A stretch of 64,000 nt of DNA from assembly GCA_947471745.1 (NCBI GenBank), contig CANJKZ010000114.1, forward strand, positions 672,501 to 736,500, written 5' to 3'. Numbering within the stretch: the first letter of the stretch is position 1; each line of letters starts with the position of its first letter. This DNA comes from Closterium sp. Naga37s-1. Taxonomy: Eukaryota; Streptophyta; Zygnematophyceae; Desmidiales; Closteriaceae. Of this stretch, positions 12,101 through 23,107 are shown one piece after another. The notes under the pieces were generated by a model. That model ran no database searches. It worked only from the letters and a program-made list of their open reading frames with translations, and was not told the DNA's origin. Made by a program: the position numbers and the translations under genes.

Positions 12101-15100
12101 CTCAAAAATCGTCTGGGCATGCAGCATGGTTTTCTTAGTCAACTAAAAAAATCAATCCAGGTTGGGGATTTTGTTTGAGGCTCCTTTAAACTCCTCTCCC
12201 CCCTATCCCTTTCCCCGTTCTATCTCCCACCGCTTCCTCCTATTCTAACCCTTGCATGGTGGCAGGTGCAGGCATGGAAGGAGGAGTCGGAGCGAGCGAG
12301 GCAGCTGCTTTGTTCTAGGCGTGTAAACCCCCCCCCCTCCTTCCCTCTTTCCCCTTAATCCTTCCCACCTTCCGTGGCCCCTTTTATTCTTATTCTCCCC
12401 CACCCCTATCCCCCACCCGTTGTGTGCTGCCAGGTGCAGGCATGGAAGGAGGAGTCGGAGCGAGCGAGGCAGCTGCTGCGAGAGGCAGAGGGGAAGCTGG
12501 CAGGCAGCGAGGTGAGAGGAGAGGCGGGAGGGGAGGGGAGGGGAGCGGAGGGGAGGGGCGGAGAGGGGAGGGGAGGGGAGCGGAGGGAAGGGGAGGGGAG
12601 GGGAGGGGAGGGGAGGGGAGGGGAGGGGAGGGGAGTTGAGGGGAGGGGAAGGGAGGGGAGGGGCAGAGAGGGGAGGGGAGGGGAGCGGAGGGAAGGGGAG
12701 GGGAGGGGAGGGGAGGGGAGGGGAGGGGAGGGGAGTTGAGGGGAGGGGAAGGGAGGGGAGGGGAGTTGAGGGGAGGGGAGGGGAGGGGAGTTGAGGGGAG
12801 GGGAGGGGAGGGGAGGGGAGGGGAGGGGAGGGGAGGGGAGGGGAGGGGAGGGGAGGGGAGGGGAGGGGAGGGGAGGGGAGGGGAGGGGAGCAGAGAAGAG
12901 AGGAGCCTCTCTTCAAGCGTGCCCTGTTTCCGTATTGCCCTGTTGCCCAATTACCACTCCTCCGATTGCCCAGGCGGCCTATTCCCCGATTGCCCTTGCC
13001 CCCTATCCTTCCGGGCCCACCCGTGCAGGCAGAGGTGCAGAAGCTGCGGGTGGCGGTGGAAGCGCACAAGAGGGACAAGGATGCATGCATGCAACCTGTA
13101 CCCTCACCCCCCACTCCCCGCCCACCTTACATTTCATCCATCATCCTTACTCCCCTGGCTTATGCGTGCAGGCAGAGGTGCAGAAGCTGAGGGTGGAGGT
13201 GGAGGCGCACAAGAGGTACAAGGATTGATACTGCCGTATTTCCCTGTAGTGAGCACTTTCCCTATCCCCCTATCCCTGCATCCCTCCTTTCCCTCCTGAG
13301 CAGGCAGAGGTGCAGAAGCTGAGGGTGGAGGTGGAGGCGCACAAGAGGGACACAGATTCATCCTCGTTACAGGCATGCTCTGTATCTTTTACACTTCAGA
13401 TTTATCCTTTTTTTAGGCATGGTCTGTGTCCTTAACACTTCATATTATTTCTGTTTGCATGCGTGTGCTGTGCGTCCTCTGCGTTTTCCTCTGTGTCCTT
13501 CATATTCCCTCCTCAATTTGGGGGCTCTTGTTGATTCTCTCTACGTCTGCTCATGTTTTCTCATCCTCCCCTTCTTCCCTCTCCCTCCTCTCCTCTCCTC
13601 TCCTCTCCTCTCCTCTCCTCTCCTCTCCTCTCCACTCCTCTCCTCTCCACTCCTGTCCCTCCTCTCTTCTCCTCTCCTCTCCTACAGGCCAATGCAGAAA
13701 TGGAGAAGCGGTTTAAGGAGTTGACAGAGCTGCTGGTGAGTTGACAGAATCAGTCAACGACCTGACAGAGTCAGTCAACGAGTTCACAAAGCTGTTAATG
13801 AGCTCGAGAGAGTCTCTTAGGTAGTTGACGGAGTTCATAGAGAGTTGACAAAGATGCCTGGTCGGTTGATCAATTCTGTCAGAGATTCAATCGAGTCTGT
13901 TTATGTGTTAACAGACTCTGGTAAGTAACATTGTGACAGAGTTGGTTGTTAGTCAGATGTACCACCAATCCAAGTCACAATCGTAGCAGAATCTGTTTTT
14001 CTCCACCCACGATTCCTGATCCACAGATGTGTGACCAACGGTGTGTGTTGTCAATGAACCACCCACCGCCCACTCCTCCTTCCCCCCTCTGCCCCCTCCC
14101 ACGCCTCTTCCCTCCCCTCCCCTCTCCCTCCCCTCCCCTCCCCTCCCCTCCCCTCCCCTCCCCTCCCCACATTGCAGTGTGTGAAGCAGAGTCAGAAACA
14201 ATGACGAGTGAGCGGCAGGCGGCGATTATGCTTTGACCCACTACCACTACCCTCCTACTGCCTGTCATCTTACCTCCCCTCTCTCTCCCCACCACTCTCC
14301 CCCCCACTCTCCCCCCCACACACAATGCATTGCACTTTCTGGAGCAGAGTCAACTAGAAACAATGACGAGTGAGAGGCAAGCGGCGATGCTGCTGCTGCT
14401 CCGGCTGATACAATCTAACCTGCCACTCTCTTCTCCCCTCCCCTCCCCATCCCCCCTTTCCCCCCTCTCATGGCAGTGCCTGAAGCAGAGTCAACTGGAA
14501 ACAATGACAAGTGAGAGGCAGGCAGCGATGCTGCAACTGGAGAAGGAGAGAAGAGAGCTGCAGTTGGCCAAGGTAAACCTCTTCGGCTAGGCGCCCTCAA
14601 TGGTTACATGTGCCTCAACGGAATCAGTTAGAAACATTTACGAGTGAGAGGCAGGCAGCGATGCTGCAACTGGAGAAGGAGAGAAGAGAGCTGCAGTTGG
14701 CCAAGGTAAACCAGCCAAGACACCGCTTTTTCTAGTTACCCTCATTTTTTTCAAGCGCCCTCAATGGTTCTGGGTAGCGATGCTGCAACTGGACAAGGAG
14801 AGAAGAGAGCTGCAGTTGGCCAAGGTATACCGCTTGGTTTTTACGCCTCGGTTCAATGCAGGCTGATGTGTTTCTGTAGTGGCATTCCACGCTGTCAATG
14901 TCTCCTGGAAAAATAAAGAGCACACACAAACACTCCCCTACCGCACCCCATCCCACCTTCCCCGGCCCTTTCCGAAAGAAAATGAAATATTTAGAAATAG
15001 ACATCATGTGTTATCACGAGTGAGTAACGTCAAAGCGCATATACCCTTCGAGAATTTTAGAGGAGGTAACTTCGGTTCACTTCCTGGCATTCTGTACCTC

Positions 15101-15876
15101 AGGCGGTGGTGAGGGCAGGGCGGAACGCCGGTTGATGCTGATAGGTAGCCTCAACCTTATGCCACATCCTTTCCTTTCCCTACCCTCCCTGCCATTTCAG
15201 GCGCAGGCAGAGAGGGACAGAGCAGCACGCCGGTCGATACTGATGGCAGCTGACGAGGAGGACAGCGAGATGCAGCCGCTGGAGTGAGTGGTGCTGTGCG
15301 GTGCCCTGTGGTGCTGTCCGGTGCTTTGTGGTGCTCTGTGGTGTGGTGGTGTGTGATAGTCTTTGGTGGTGTGTGGTGGTGTTGGGTGTGGAATGGTGAG
15401 CTCTCATCCCTTGGCATCAAGGGAGCAAATGATGAGGCGGACAGTGAGATGCATTCGCTGAGATGACTGATTACGTTTTTATTTTCTCTTCTCACCTCCT
15501 CACTTCTCACCGCTTCTAACCGTTTCTCACCATGTCTCACCTCGCCTCACAGCATGTTTTCACCACTTCTCACCTCGCCTCATGGCGGAACACCACATCG
15601 CACTTCTTCTCACTGCATCTCACCACTTTTCACCTCAGCTCGCCTCTTCCCACCTCTTCCCACCGCTTCTCACCTCCCACAGGTCTGTGGGTCTCCCGAA
15701 TCGGCGCTTCATTGGCAAGAGGATTCAGGTGAGTGAGATGCACACACGTGAAGCCTTAGGTCCCAATAGGTGGTGGGTCACTCTTTGGTGAATTCGGGTC
15801 CCAGCTGCCAGGGGGGGCATTCTTTGAGTCGGCTAGAACGTCTCCCTGCAGTGGAAAAAAATAAAACCTGTTTTTT

Positions 15877-15948
<72 letters not shown>

Positions 15949-17728
15949 TAGAGAATGCTCGAAAGTGACTCCTAAAGGCAAGGGGGAGATGCACATGAGT
16001 GGGTGGCATTGCAGGTCGCAGGACATAGATGTCTCTAGTTGAACCCACGCCACGTCACAGGTCCCATGTCCTCTTCTCGTTGCAGGGTGCTTTTGAGAAT
16101 TCTCAAAAACAGGTCGCAGGTCGCAGGTCGCAGGTCGCAGGACATAGTCGTCTCTAGTTGAACCCACGTCACGTCACAGGTCCCATGTCCTCTTCTCCCC
16201 CCCGTGTCCCATTTCTTCTCTTCTCCCCTTTGTGTGTGGCACAGCAAGCAGCGAAGCTCATCGATCACGGCACAGTGACTGCCGGCCGCTTCCTTTGGCG
16301 CCGCCCACTCGCCCGCCTTGGACTTGTCTGCTACCTGGTACTTGCTCGCCAATTAGAAATTAAATGAACAGAAAGTTTCCTGTGGATGGGTGCATCTTAT
16401 GGCCTCCTTTGGGGTGTCGCTGCTTTGTTTAAAAAACGAAATTAGGGCTTTCATACTGTGTGTTTTTCTCTTGGCATCGATGTCACCATCACAATCACCA
16501 TCACTATTTCCTTATTCGTCTCTGCTCCTCACATTACCACTACAGGTCTTCGTTCATCTATGTCTCATGTATCTACTGCACAGATTACTACCTCACGAGA
16601 GGAGTGTCTCATCAAGTATCTTATCCTTCTCTCCCCCTCACGTTACCACTACAGGTCTTCGTTCATCTATTTCTCATGTACCTACTGCACAGATTGCAGG
16701 TAAATTACCCTTGCCACATATGTATGTGACTTACCCTCTCAATTATGACATACCTTCGTTCATCTATTTCTCGTGTACGTATTGCAAAGGCTGCAGTTAA
16801 ATTACCCTCGCCACAACCAGTGTTTTGTTCTCGGAATAATCATAGGTCATTTACCCTAGGCAGTGGATACAAATGATTTACTGGGTGTACGTACAGCTCA
16901 ACTGCATTTTACCCTTACCACTTCTCTCCCTTCCCCTTCCCCTCCCCATCTCTGTTCCCTCTTCCTCCCCCAGGAGCAAGCAGACGAGCTTCTGGACAAG
17001 AACCAAGTGTATTTGGCTGCAGAAGCGGCTGCAGGAATTAAGGATTATGGAGACGTCTCAAAACCCTCCGTCTCTCTCCCCACTCTCCCCCCACCGCTTC
17101 CCTCTCCTCTCCTTCCCCCACCAGGAGCAAGCGGACGAGCTTCTGAACAAGGACCAGGTGTACTTGGCTGCAGAGGCAGCAGGGGGGGAAAGAGTCGCTT
17201 TTTAATTCCACCCCCGCTCTCCTTTCCCCACTGCCCTTCTCCCCCAGGAGCAAGCTGACGAGCTCCTGAACAAGGACCAGGTGTACTTGGCTGCAGAGGC
17301 AGCTGCAGGGGTTTGAATCCTTCTCCATCAACCCTCCTCACTAACCCCCCTACCTGCCCTTCTCCCCCCTCCCCCTCTCTCAGGAGCAAGCGGACGAGCT
17401 CCTGAACAAGGACCAAGTCTACTTGGCTGCAGAGGTGGCAGCAGGGGTTTGAGCCCTCCTCTATCAGCCCTCCCCTCTAACCCCCCCACCTGCCCTCCTC
17501 CCTCCACCTTCTTCTCCAGGAGCAAGCGGACGAGTTGCTGAACAAGGACCAGGTGTACCTGGCTGCAGAGGCAGCAGCAGGGATTGGAGAGATGACCCAT
17601 TCACTCCCAACCGCCTCCCCAACCCCTCCACACAGGAGCAAGCGGACGAGTTGCTGAACAAGGACCAGGTGTACCTGGCTGCAGAGGCAGCAGCAGGGAT
17701 TGTGAAGCCTCACCCTGCTCGCCGCTAG
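3105..17728 (+). CDS. golgin-84 (plant golgin candidate 1/2 type), 19 exons
   Basis: Golgi-membrane tether with a long coiled coil and a C-terminal membrane anchor. Phase-consistent exons: 3105-3132, 3822-3899, 4172-4221, 4540-6096, 6493-6555, 7167-7244, 7849-8052, 9579-9710, 10470-10604, 11597-11701, 12434-12511, 13304-13372, 13688-13735, 14477-14572, 15201-15283, 15683-15728, 16245-16337, 16655-16699, and a terminal exon present in six versions (16974-17728). The N-terminus reads [17 protein letters not shown], matching the golgin-84 start. Exon 4 encodes a 519-residue Gly/Ser/Ala then Glu-rich disordered region. Exons 5-15 encode the coiled coil in the known order ([42 protein letters not shown]). 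Exons 17-18 give [14 protein letters not shown] then [17 protein letters not shown], the hallmark anchor. Length is about 1,025 residues, longer than the Arabidopsis proteins because of exon 4. The intron after 13372 would use a GC donor. Exons 2 and 3 and the choice among duplicate coil exons are the least certain parts. Confidence 0.9.
3120..3310 (+). repeat. short tandem repeats of the exon 1 donor region
   Basis: Directly after golgin exon 1, a segment containing its donor (GGTGAAGGTAGGCAATGAC) and following bases is repeated about three times (3128, 3176, 3226). The repeat unit starts at the exon end. Confidence 0.6.
3440..3745 (+). repeat. two partial copies of golgin exon 2
   Basis: Copies beginning near 3451 and 3681 repeat the exon 2 sequence ([18 protein letters not shown] and a shorter variant), each behind a pyrimidine-rich tract and AG. 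The first keeps frame for a while and the second is broken early. The complete version with a good donor is at 3822-3899. Confidence 0.7.
6168..6310 (+). repeat. two copies of the 3' end of golgin exon 4
   Basis: The exon 4 end ([17 protein letters not shown] then GT donor) recurs as [17 protein letters not shown] at about 6190-6243 and SETPRDLEE at about 6271-6300, both followed by GTGAG donors. From the nearest upstream AG the first copy is out of phase, so I left both out of the model. Confidence 0.7.
6623..6840 (+). repeat. two decayed copies of golgin exon 5
   Basis: Copies starting at about 6630 and 6770 repeat the exon encoding [10 protein letters not shown]. Read in the exon 5 phase, both meet a stop within the first ten codons, so only 6493-6555 is coding. 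Their donors are kept or nearly kept. Confidence 0.75.
7023..7085 (+). repeat. truncated copy of golgin exon 6
   Basis: It repeats [14 protein letters not shown] behind a good acceptor, then runs into GTGACT without the ELLHEE end and normal donor of the full exon at 7167-7244. Confidence 0.75.
7500..8715 (+). repeat. family of partial copies around golgin exon 7
   Basis: The first half of exon 7 ([17 protein letters not shown]) occurs at about 7501, 7681 and 7849. The second half ([19 protein letters not shown]) occurs at 7955, about 8131, 8311, 8490 and 8640. Only the copy at 7849-8052 joins both halves and closes with CTGCAG and a donor. Three of the second-half copies keep a donor, and some are open, so inclusion of extra heptads in mRNA is possible. 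Confidence 0.8.
8751..9520 (+). repeat. five extra copies of golgin exon 8
   Basis: The 5' part of exon 8 ([20 protein letters not shown]) is repeated from about 8761, 8913, 9052, 9238 and 9435. All have an acceptor-like AG but lack the complete 3' end; the copy near 9128 ends in a GCT run. The full exon with donor is 9579-9710. Confidence 0.85.
9784..11005 (+). repeat. partial copies of golgin exon 9 on both sides of the full exon
   Basis: 5' partial copies ([20 protein letters not shown]) lie at about 9784, 10178 and 10332. 3' partial copies (RAVEER...[10 protein letters not shown] then donor) lie at about 10725-10790 and 10935-11005. The full exon is 10470-10604. Confidence 0.85.
11036..11266 (+). 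repeat. 11-bp minisatellite (GTGAGGGTGGA)n
   Basis: About 20 tandem units, occasionally GTGAGGATGGA, begin about 30 bases after the last exon 9 copy's donor. The unit resembles that donor sequence (GTGAGAGG...), so the array appears to have grown from the intron start. Confidence 0.8.
11742..12045 (+). repeat. two truncated copies of golgin exon 10
   Basis: Copies of the [15 protein letters not shown] segment at about 11757-11839 and 11963-12040 have lost the first part of the exon. The first ends in GCCCAG and a donor like the full exon (11597-11701). Confidence 0.75.
12266..12320 (+). repeat. truncated copy of golgin exon 11
   Basis: It repeats [14 protein letters not shown] behind an AG acceptor, then diverges before the donor. 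The full exon is 12434-12511. Confidence 0.75.
12512..12895 (+). repeat. GGGGA-type purine minisatellite starting at the exon 11 donor
   Basis: The array starts with the donor itself (GTGAGAGGAGAGGCGGGAGG) and continues as GAGGGGAGGGG units for nearly 400 bp. The C-rich complementary strand could form quadruplex-type or slipped structures. Confidence 0.85.
13029..13230 (+). repeat. two partial copies of golgin exon 12
   Basis: Copies of [14 protein letters not shown] at 13029-13085 and 13172-13226 precede the version used in the model (13304-13372). Each has an acceptor but no clear donor. Confidence 0.75.
13585..13680 (+). repeat. CTCTC pyrimidine microsatellite before golgin exon 13
   Basis: A run of TCCTC units forms an unusually long pyrimidine tract ending in the acceptor at 13686-13687. 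Confidence 0.8.
14170..14830 (+). repeat. four partial copies of golgin exon 14
   Basis: Two copies lie upstream (about 14185-14230 and 14348-14395, [15 protein letters not shown]) and two downstream (about 14635-14707 and 14775-14826, [15 protein letters not shown] plus donor) of the full exon 14477-14572. Upstream copies lack the 3' end and downstream copies lack the 5' end. Confidence 0.8.
15878..15947 (+). repeat. (AC)n microsatellite
   Basis: About 34 AC units in a golgin intron between exons 16 and 17, close to a TCGCAGG repeat cluster (16012-16025 and 16113-16140). Confidence 0.95.
16546..16800 (+). repeat. copies of golgin membrane-anchor exon 18
   Basis: Exon 18 ([15 protein letters not shown], 16655-16699) is preceded by a near-identical copy at 16546-16590 ([15 protein letters not shown]) and followed by a diverged one at about 16757-16797. 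The first copy has a good acceptor but its end has changed before the donor. Confidence 0.8.
16974..17728 (+). repeat. six tandem versions of the golgin terminal exon
   Basis: Each version starts after a pyrimidine tract and CAG and encodes [19 protein letters not shown]. Starts are at about 16974, 17125, 17249, 17384, 17521 and 17635. Each has its own reading end: GERVAF, GV (twice), a longer read-through tail for the first and fifth, and [10 protein letters not shown] for the sixth. Joined in phase 0 to exon 18 (ending HRLQ), any of them gives a plausible golgin-84 tail (family: HRLQEQA...), so alternative last exons are possible. Confidence 0.8.
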
Positions 17729-19089
17729 TCGCACGGTAACTGGCAACTGCTTTCTGTATGAGGGTTCTTAAAACCAACAGGCTGCAGAGAGGCGATAGAG
17801 ACTGTACGTGGTGATGGGGCGATGGTGGTGGTGGATGGTGCTGGTCATGGTCATGATGATGGCGATGGTGATGGGTGGTAGTGGTGGTGGTGGTGGTGGT
17901 GTTGCTGCTGCTGATACTTTCCGTGGCTTAATAAGCGTTACCTAAGCAGAGCATGCTTGTTGCAAAATGACTACCTTAATAATCGTATGTGTGTTTCTTA
18001 TATAACCAGCGAAATAGTGTCACAGCCCTGCTGGGGCATTTCACAGTGTAACTTGCTAACTGGTATAACGTCCTAAGTTTTACACTCAAATGCATAGTGC
18101 TCACGTTTTATTTTGCTCTTTATTAGTGTAATCTGTATTATCTTATGGTATGCATCAACTGCACCACTGTTGGAGGGATGGCAGGAGCGACAAAAGCTTG
18201 CCAGCTTGTTTGCCAGCTTCCATTCCATCACTCGCAGCTCTGCGACGGCACCGCTTGCAAGTACTGTACACAGACCCTTTTGCTCAGCTTTCACAAGTCA
18301 AAACATGAGGGGTAATTAGGCCTATTTTGGAAATCCGCAAACCCCCTTCCCGTTGACTCGGAGGTGTTTTTTGGACCCGCAAACCTCCAATCGGGCTCGC
18401 CTGAAACCTGCCACTGAGAGTTTGTTTTGCGGTTGGAAAATAAAACATGGGCAGGGTGGTTTGGCTTGCTCCACTGGCCTGGTTGGCCAACATCTGATTA
18501 GTTACTGGATGGTCCATTGTGCACCACAGGTGCCCGCGAACTCGAACACCACGCCATGTGTATCTGTAACCCTTTCGCGAAATGCTTCGCCTGGGCGTGA
18601 TACGTACGTTGGCGAATTTCGCCGTTATCTGATTCCTTTCGTCCTTGTTCAGCTGCCCTAAACTAAACTCTGCCCCAACTACCGTACAGCTGTACAGCGG
18701 AGTCAGTCAGTCCCTCCCTTCCCTAGCTGCGTATTTATCCGCCATGGCATGTTACCGTCGCTGCCTAGAGAATAAAATGGTAGTTATTCTGCCAGAATGG
18801 TGCTTCATTGAGAGGTAATTCCGTCCGCGTCAAACTGGCGCTTACTGCACGCATGGTGCTTGTAGCTTCTCAATGTCGTGGATGGATCGCATAAATAGCT
18901 AACGTAGCAGTAAGCGGACAATCAGGCTGGCACCATTGTCTGAGTTAGTGAGAGGCACTTAGAAGTCTAAGTAGGTCAGCACCATTCTCATTAATCCATG
19001 CGCTCCCGCGTGATACCCATACGCGTCCTAGTTATAATTATCCCATCCGTGTAATAAGGCATCCCCAAGTTTCCCCAGTGTAGTTGACC
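17729..19089. other. intergenic region between golgin-84 and the next gene
   Basis: Holds the golgin 3' UTR with a GGT/GAT-rich microsatellite (17820-17910) and the promoter of the gene starting at 19090. No convincing open reading frame, RNA gene or transposon is visible. A TATAATTATCCC stretch near 19034 is a weak promoter candidate only. Confidence 0.5.
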
Positions 19090-22000
19090 ATGGCCGCTCG
19101 AGACGAGTGTTACAGCCCGCTAAGCTACAGCCCCCTCAGCAGCCCCGTATCCAGACACTACTTTAACGACGATGGAAACGAAGCTACAGCCGGCGGGCAC
19201 CACCGGAAAGACTCGGGGCAATTATTAGACGAGGCGTGGGAGACACTGGCGGACGAAACTCCGCTCTCCGTTCCCCCGCAGCACGAAATTGTCCCCCGAT
19301 CGCGCAGCAGCACGTCCCCGCTGCACGCGCGCCCGGGGGGAACCTCGTCCAAGATCAGCGAATCCGACTTGCGAAACTTCGCGAATTTCGTTAAGACCAA
19401 GACGGTTACGGAGTCCGCGGGCGGGGGAAGCGGCCGCTCGTCGAGCGGGGGGGGCAGCGGCGGGGGTGGAAAGGACGGGGGCGGGAAGTTTCAGCGCCTC
19501 TGGTCGTTTCGGAACGGCGCGAAAGGAGGGGAAGAAGGGGGAGATGGCGGAGGCGGAGGGGCAGGGGGGACCGCGGGGACCGGCTCCGGGGGAAGCGGCA
19601 CGGCGGGGAGCGCGGAAGGCAGGAGCGGGGGAAGCGGGAAGAAGGAGAGGTTTCTCGAGCAGGTGATTAAAACCGGCGGGCAAGCAGCCCGAGTGTGGTC
19701 CAATCCGCGCCGCCGAAGTTTCGCGGAAGACGACGCGCCTTCGCCGATGCGGTCCGCGACATTCACGCGCGCTACAATGAGGACGAGCATCGGAGGCGGA
19801 AGCAGTACGGGCGGAAGCAGCGCTGGCGGAAGCAACAGCGGCTCAATTCCCGTTTCCACGTCGGCGGACGACGGGGAAGAATCCCTCCCCGATTTTTTCC
19901 GCCGTTCCGCAACCGTATGCACCTCCGACGCCGCTTCGCTCGAGCTGACGCAGCAAGGCAAGCAATATCAGCAGCAACAGCATCAGAAGCTTCAGCTGTC
20001 GCAGCAGCAATGGGCGGCGTCTGGTCTCGCTTCCGGTTCCGCCTGCGGAGGGCGCGCGGAGTCGCCCCCGCAGGATCCCCGCAGCGGCAGCGCGGGGAAG
20101 ACGCGGAACGATTCGGCGGGAAATTCGCGGAACAGCAACCGGGATAGCGTGAGAGGGGAAGCGGACGGCGACGCCGCTGGGAATGGTTCGGAGCACCACA
20201 GCATTGGTGGTGCCGGCCGTAGCGGCAGCGGCGGCGGCGGTGGCGGGGGTGTCGCCAACACTTCTCCTATTAACGCCCGCCCTAGATCGCCTGCATTTCC
20301 GCGACCCAGGTCCCCGATTTGCGCGCCTTCGCGCGCAGCAGCTGCAGCGCCAGCTCCGCCGCCAAAGGTGGCATATTTTTCGTTCGACCGGCACCGGGAA
20401 GCAGTGGCGGAAGCGGAGCAGCTGGACGCGGAAGAAGAGGCGGCGTCCCGCCAGGGGCGGAGGAGGGAAGCCTTTAAAAGCGCGAGCGTTGGTTCGAGTT
20501 GCGGCTTTAGCGCGGGCGGAGGCGCAGGTGACGGGGGGATCGCGAACGGGGCTGGCGGTGGTGCGGGATGGCCTGGGGAAAGTGGGGGAAACGGGGAGGG
20601 AAGCGCGCAGGTTTTGCGCCGAGGAGCGAAGGGGGGGAGTTTCGAAAGTATGGCGCAGGCGGGGCCGATTGGAGGTGTGGGCGAGTTCGGTAGCGGGCGG
20701 CGGAGCGGGATTGCGCGGGGAGCAAAGGGGGAAGGCAGCGCGCGCGCGTGGGAAGTGACGATTACGCAGGACGGTGACTATGGCGAGGGGAAGGAGGACG
20801 AGCGCGAGTTGACTCCCACGAGAGACGCTTCGTCAAAGCATCGGCGAGGATTCAGGTGAGTGTACACTGTACATTGACCCTCCATGGAATTAACACACTG
20901 TCAACAGAGTTTTCAAATCACAGGAGCATGCACCAATGTTCCGTAAAATTTCTCCGAGATAAATGTGCTCCCAATGCTGACCATGAACAAGCATGAGTTA
21001 TATCCAGTGTCGAGGCATAACAAAAGCTTCAGGTAAGTGACAGTGATTTGTAGCTTTTTTATCATGGTAGCATGATATGCCAAAAATGCAACACGTTACC
21101 TTACCTACAATATGGTTATTCGATCAGGCATCAATGTATCAGGCATATCATGCAATTTGGATGCGTATTAAAACACGTTCATTAGCCAAGGAGACATACC
21201 ATATAATTCCTGGATTATAGCATATATGGATATGACTCATGTGGTTGTAAATCTACAAGAAGCTTCTACAGTTAATGCAAAATACGTAAAGCCAGTAAGC
21301 TGTTGGCTGGACTAATATTCTCGCAAGAGTCGTTTTGCCTGTTTAGAGAGACCCCTTCCAAGTCTCTGTGAAAATGAGAGAGTACTATATTGCTGCACAC
21401 CACCCCCCCTTTTTCCTCTTCATCCCATTTCAAACCCCAGTGTCCTTCTTTTCCTCACTCAGCGGAAATCACATCTCTTCCTTCCCTCAACTACTTACCT
21501 CTTCTTCTCCCACACTCTTCTCCTCCCCTATTCCCTTCCGTCCCCATTCCCTTCCTATTCACTTCTCTGCCTTCCACACTCCCCTCCCACTCCCCTCCCA
21601 ATGGGACCAGCTCCCCCAAAGCCCCCACCCCTCCCCCTTTCCTATTCATTCACCTCTTCCTCTCCCACTCCTCTCATCCCCCATTCCCTTCCTATCCCCC
21701 TCACTCCTCACCAGGAGTCGTAGCTTCAGTGGAATCGGCACTCTCAATGGAACCAACTCCCCCGAAGCCCCCACCCTCCCCCCCTTCCCCTCCTCCCCCT
21801 CCCCCAACCCCGGAAGCCCTCTCTCTTCCGAACGACGCACATACTCCCCCCACGCCACCCTTCCCACCTCCTCCTCCTCTTCCTCCTCCTCCTCGCGTGT
21901 CCGCCCTCCCCGGTCCTCCACAGCAGTAATCCTCCCACCTCTTGCTGGGCATCATTCCCATCACAGGCCTGCATTCCCCCATCGCAGGACAGTGTCTGTT

Positions 22001-23107
22001 GATGAGCATGGGCTCGTGGGCCGGGCTTTAATGCAGGCTTCAATAGAGGAACACCACCAGCATGGGAAGCCGCCACAGCAGTATCAGCAGCACCAGCAGC
22101 AATACCAGCAGCAGCAGGGTTCTCAAGGGTATGGTGGTGGTGGTGGTAGAGGGGATTACGATGTCGAAGCTGACGACGAGTCTCCCGGACGTAGCCCGTA
22201 CAACAGCCGGCCGCAGGCTCGGCGCAACCGAACCGAGGTGACGCGGCGCCGACCCTCCACCGCCATGCCGGACGTCGGGGGAGGGGGAGGTTCGGAAGAC
22301 GGGTTGTACCGGAGGTCGAGGAGCGTCGGGCACGGGTACGAGCTGTATTTACCCCCGGTTTCTGGGGGTATTGGTGTGGGTGCGGGAGGTAGTGGGCCCC
22401 CAGTGGGTGATACCTGGCCGGCAGGTGGTGGGAGGGAGATCATGAGGGAGGGGGTGAGGAGGACTAGGAAGCCGTCTCATCTGAGGAGACCTAGTCTTGA
22501 AGGGGAAGGGTGTTATGAAGGTAGAGGAGAGCGGGAGGCAGGGAGTGGTGGTGGTAGAGGGGAGCGGGAGGGAGGGAGTGGGGGTGGAAGAGGGGAAAGG
22601 GAGGCGGGGAATGGTGGTGGAAGCAGGAGGGCAGGAGGGGAAGGAGAGGAGGAGAGTCGCTTGGAAGAGGGGGAGAGGAGAAGGGTGGATTATGTGCGGC
22701 AACGAGAGAGCTCGCAACAGCAGAAGCAGCAGTATGCCGATGGTCGGTCACAGCAGCAGCAGCAGCAGCAGCCGCCGCAGTATGTGGAGGGTAGGTCGAG
22801 GCAGCAGCAGGAGCAGCATCAGCAAGAGTATGCAGACGGTAGGTCGAGGCAGCAGCAGGAACGAGGGAATGAAAGGGCACGAGGGAGGTCTCACTCATTC
22901 AGTGAGATGGTGTATGAGGAGGAACAGGAGCGGGGACATGAGCAGAGGCAGGGGCAGGGGCAGGGGCAGGGGCAGGGGCAGGGGCAGGGGCAGGGGCAGG
23001 GGCAGCAGAGGCCAAGAGGCCAGAGGGGGTCGGATACGAGAAACAGGGTGGATGATTCTCACTGCTCGCCCTCTGCTCCGGTTGCCTCTGCACGGATGGG
23101 TATGTGA
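19090..23107 (+). CDS. unknown Ser/Gly/Gln-rich protein, two exons
   Basis: Exon 1 runs 19090-20855 and exon 2 21715-23107; the junction (TTC AG/G AGT CGT) keeps frame and predicts 1,052 residues. The ATG at 19090 sits in a good context (ACCATGG). The N-terminus (MAARDECYSPLSYSPLSSP) and a block with LLDEAWETLADETP and ESDLRNFANFVKTK look ordered. Further blocks are KFQRLWSFRNG, LEQVIKTGGQAARVW and SPMRSATFTRATMRTS; between them are Gly/Ser runs. Exon 2 carries RRTVSVDEHGLVGRALMQAS, Gln-rich stretches, three or four YADGRS-type repeats and a GQ dipeptide run. I do not recognise the family. Basic Ser-Pro-rich segments would suit a phosphorylated, largely disordered plant protein. A GTATGT sequence at the stop leaves open one more 3' exon. 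Confidence 0.75.
20856..21714 (+). other. intron of the unknown Ser/Gly/Gln-rich gene
   Basis: An 859-bp intron with GTGAGT donor and CCAG acceptor. It is AT-richer than its exons, and from about 21400 it is strongly pyrimidine-rich. I see no exon copies in it, unlike most introns of this window. Confidence 0.7.
22930..23010 (+). repeat. in-frame GGGCAG hexamer repeat (Gly-Gln run)
   Basis: About nine GGGGCA/GGGCAG units encode a GQ dipeptide run inside exon 2 of the unknown gene. The length is probably polymorphic. Confidence 0.85.
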
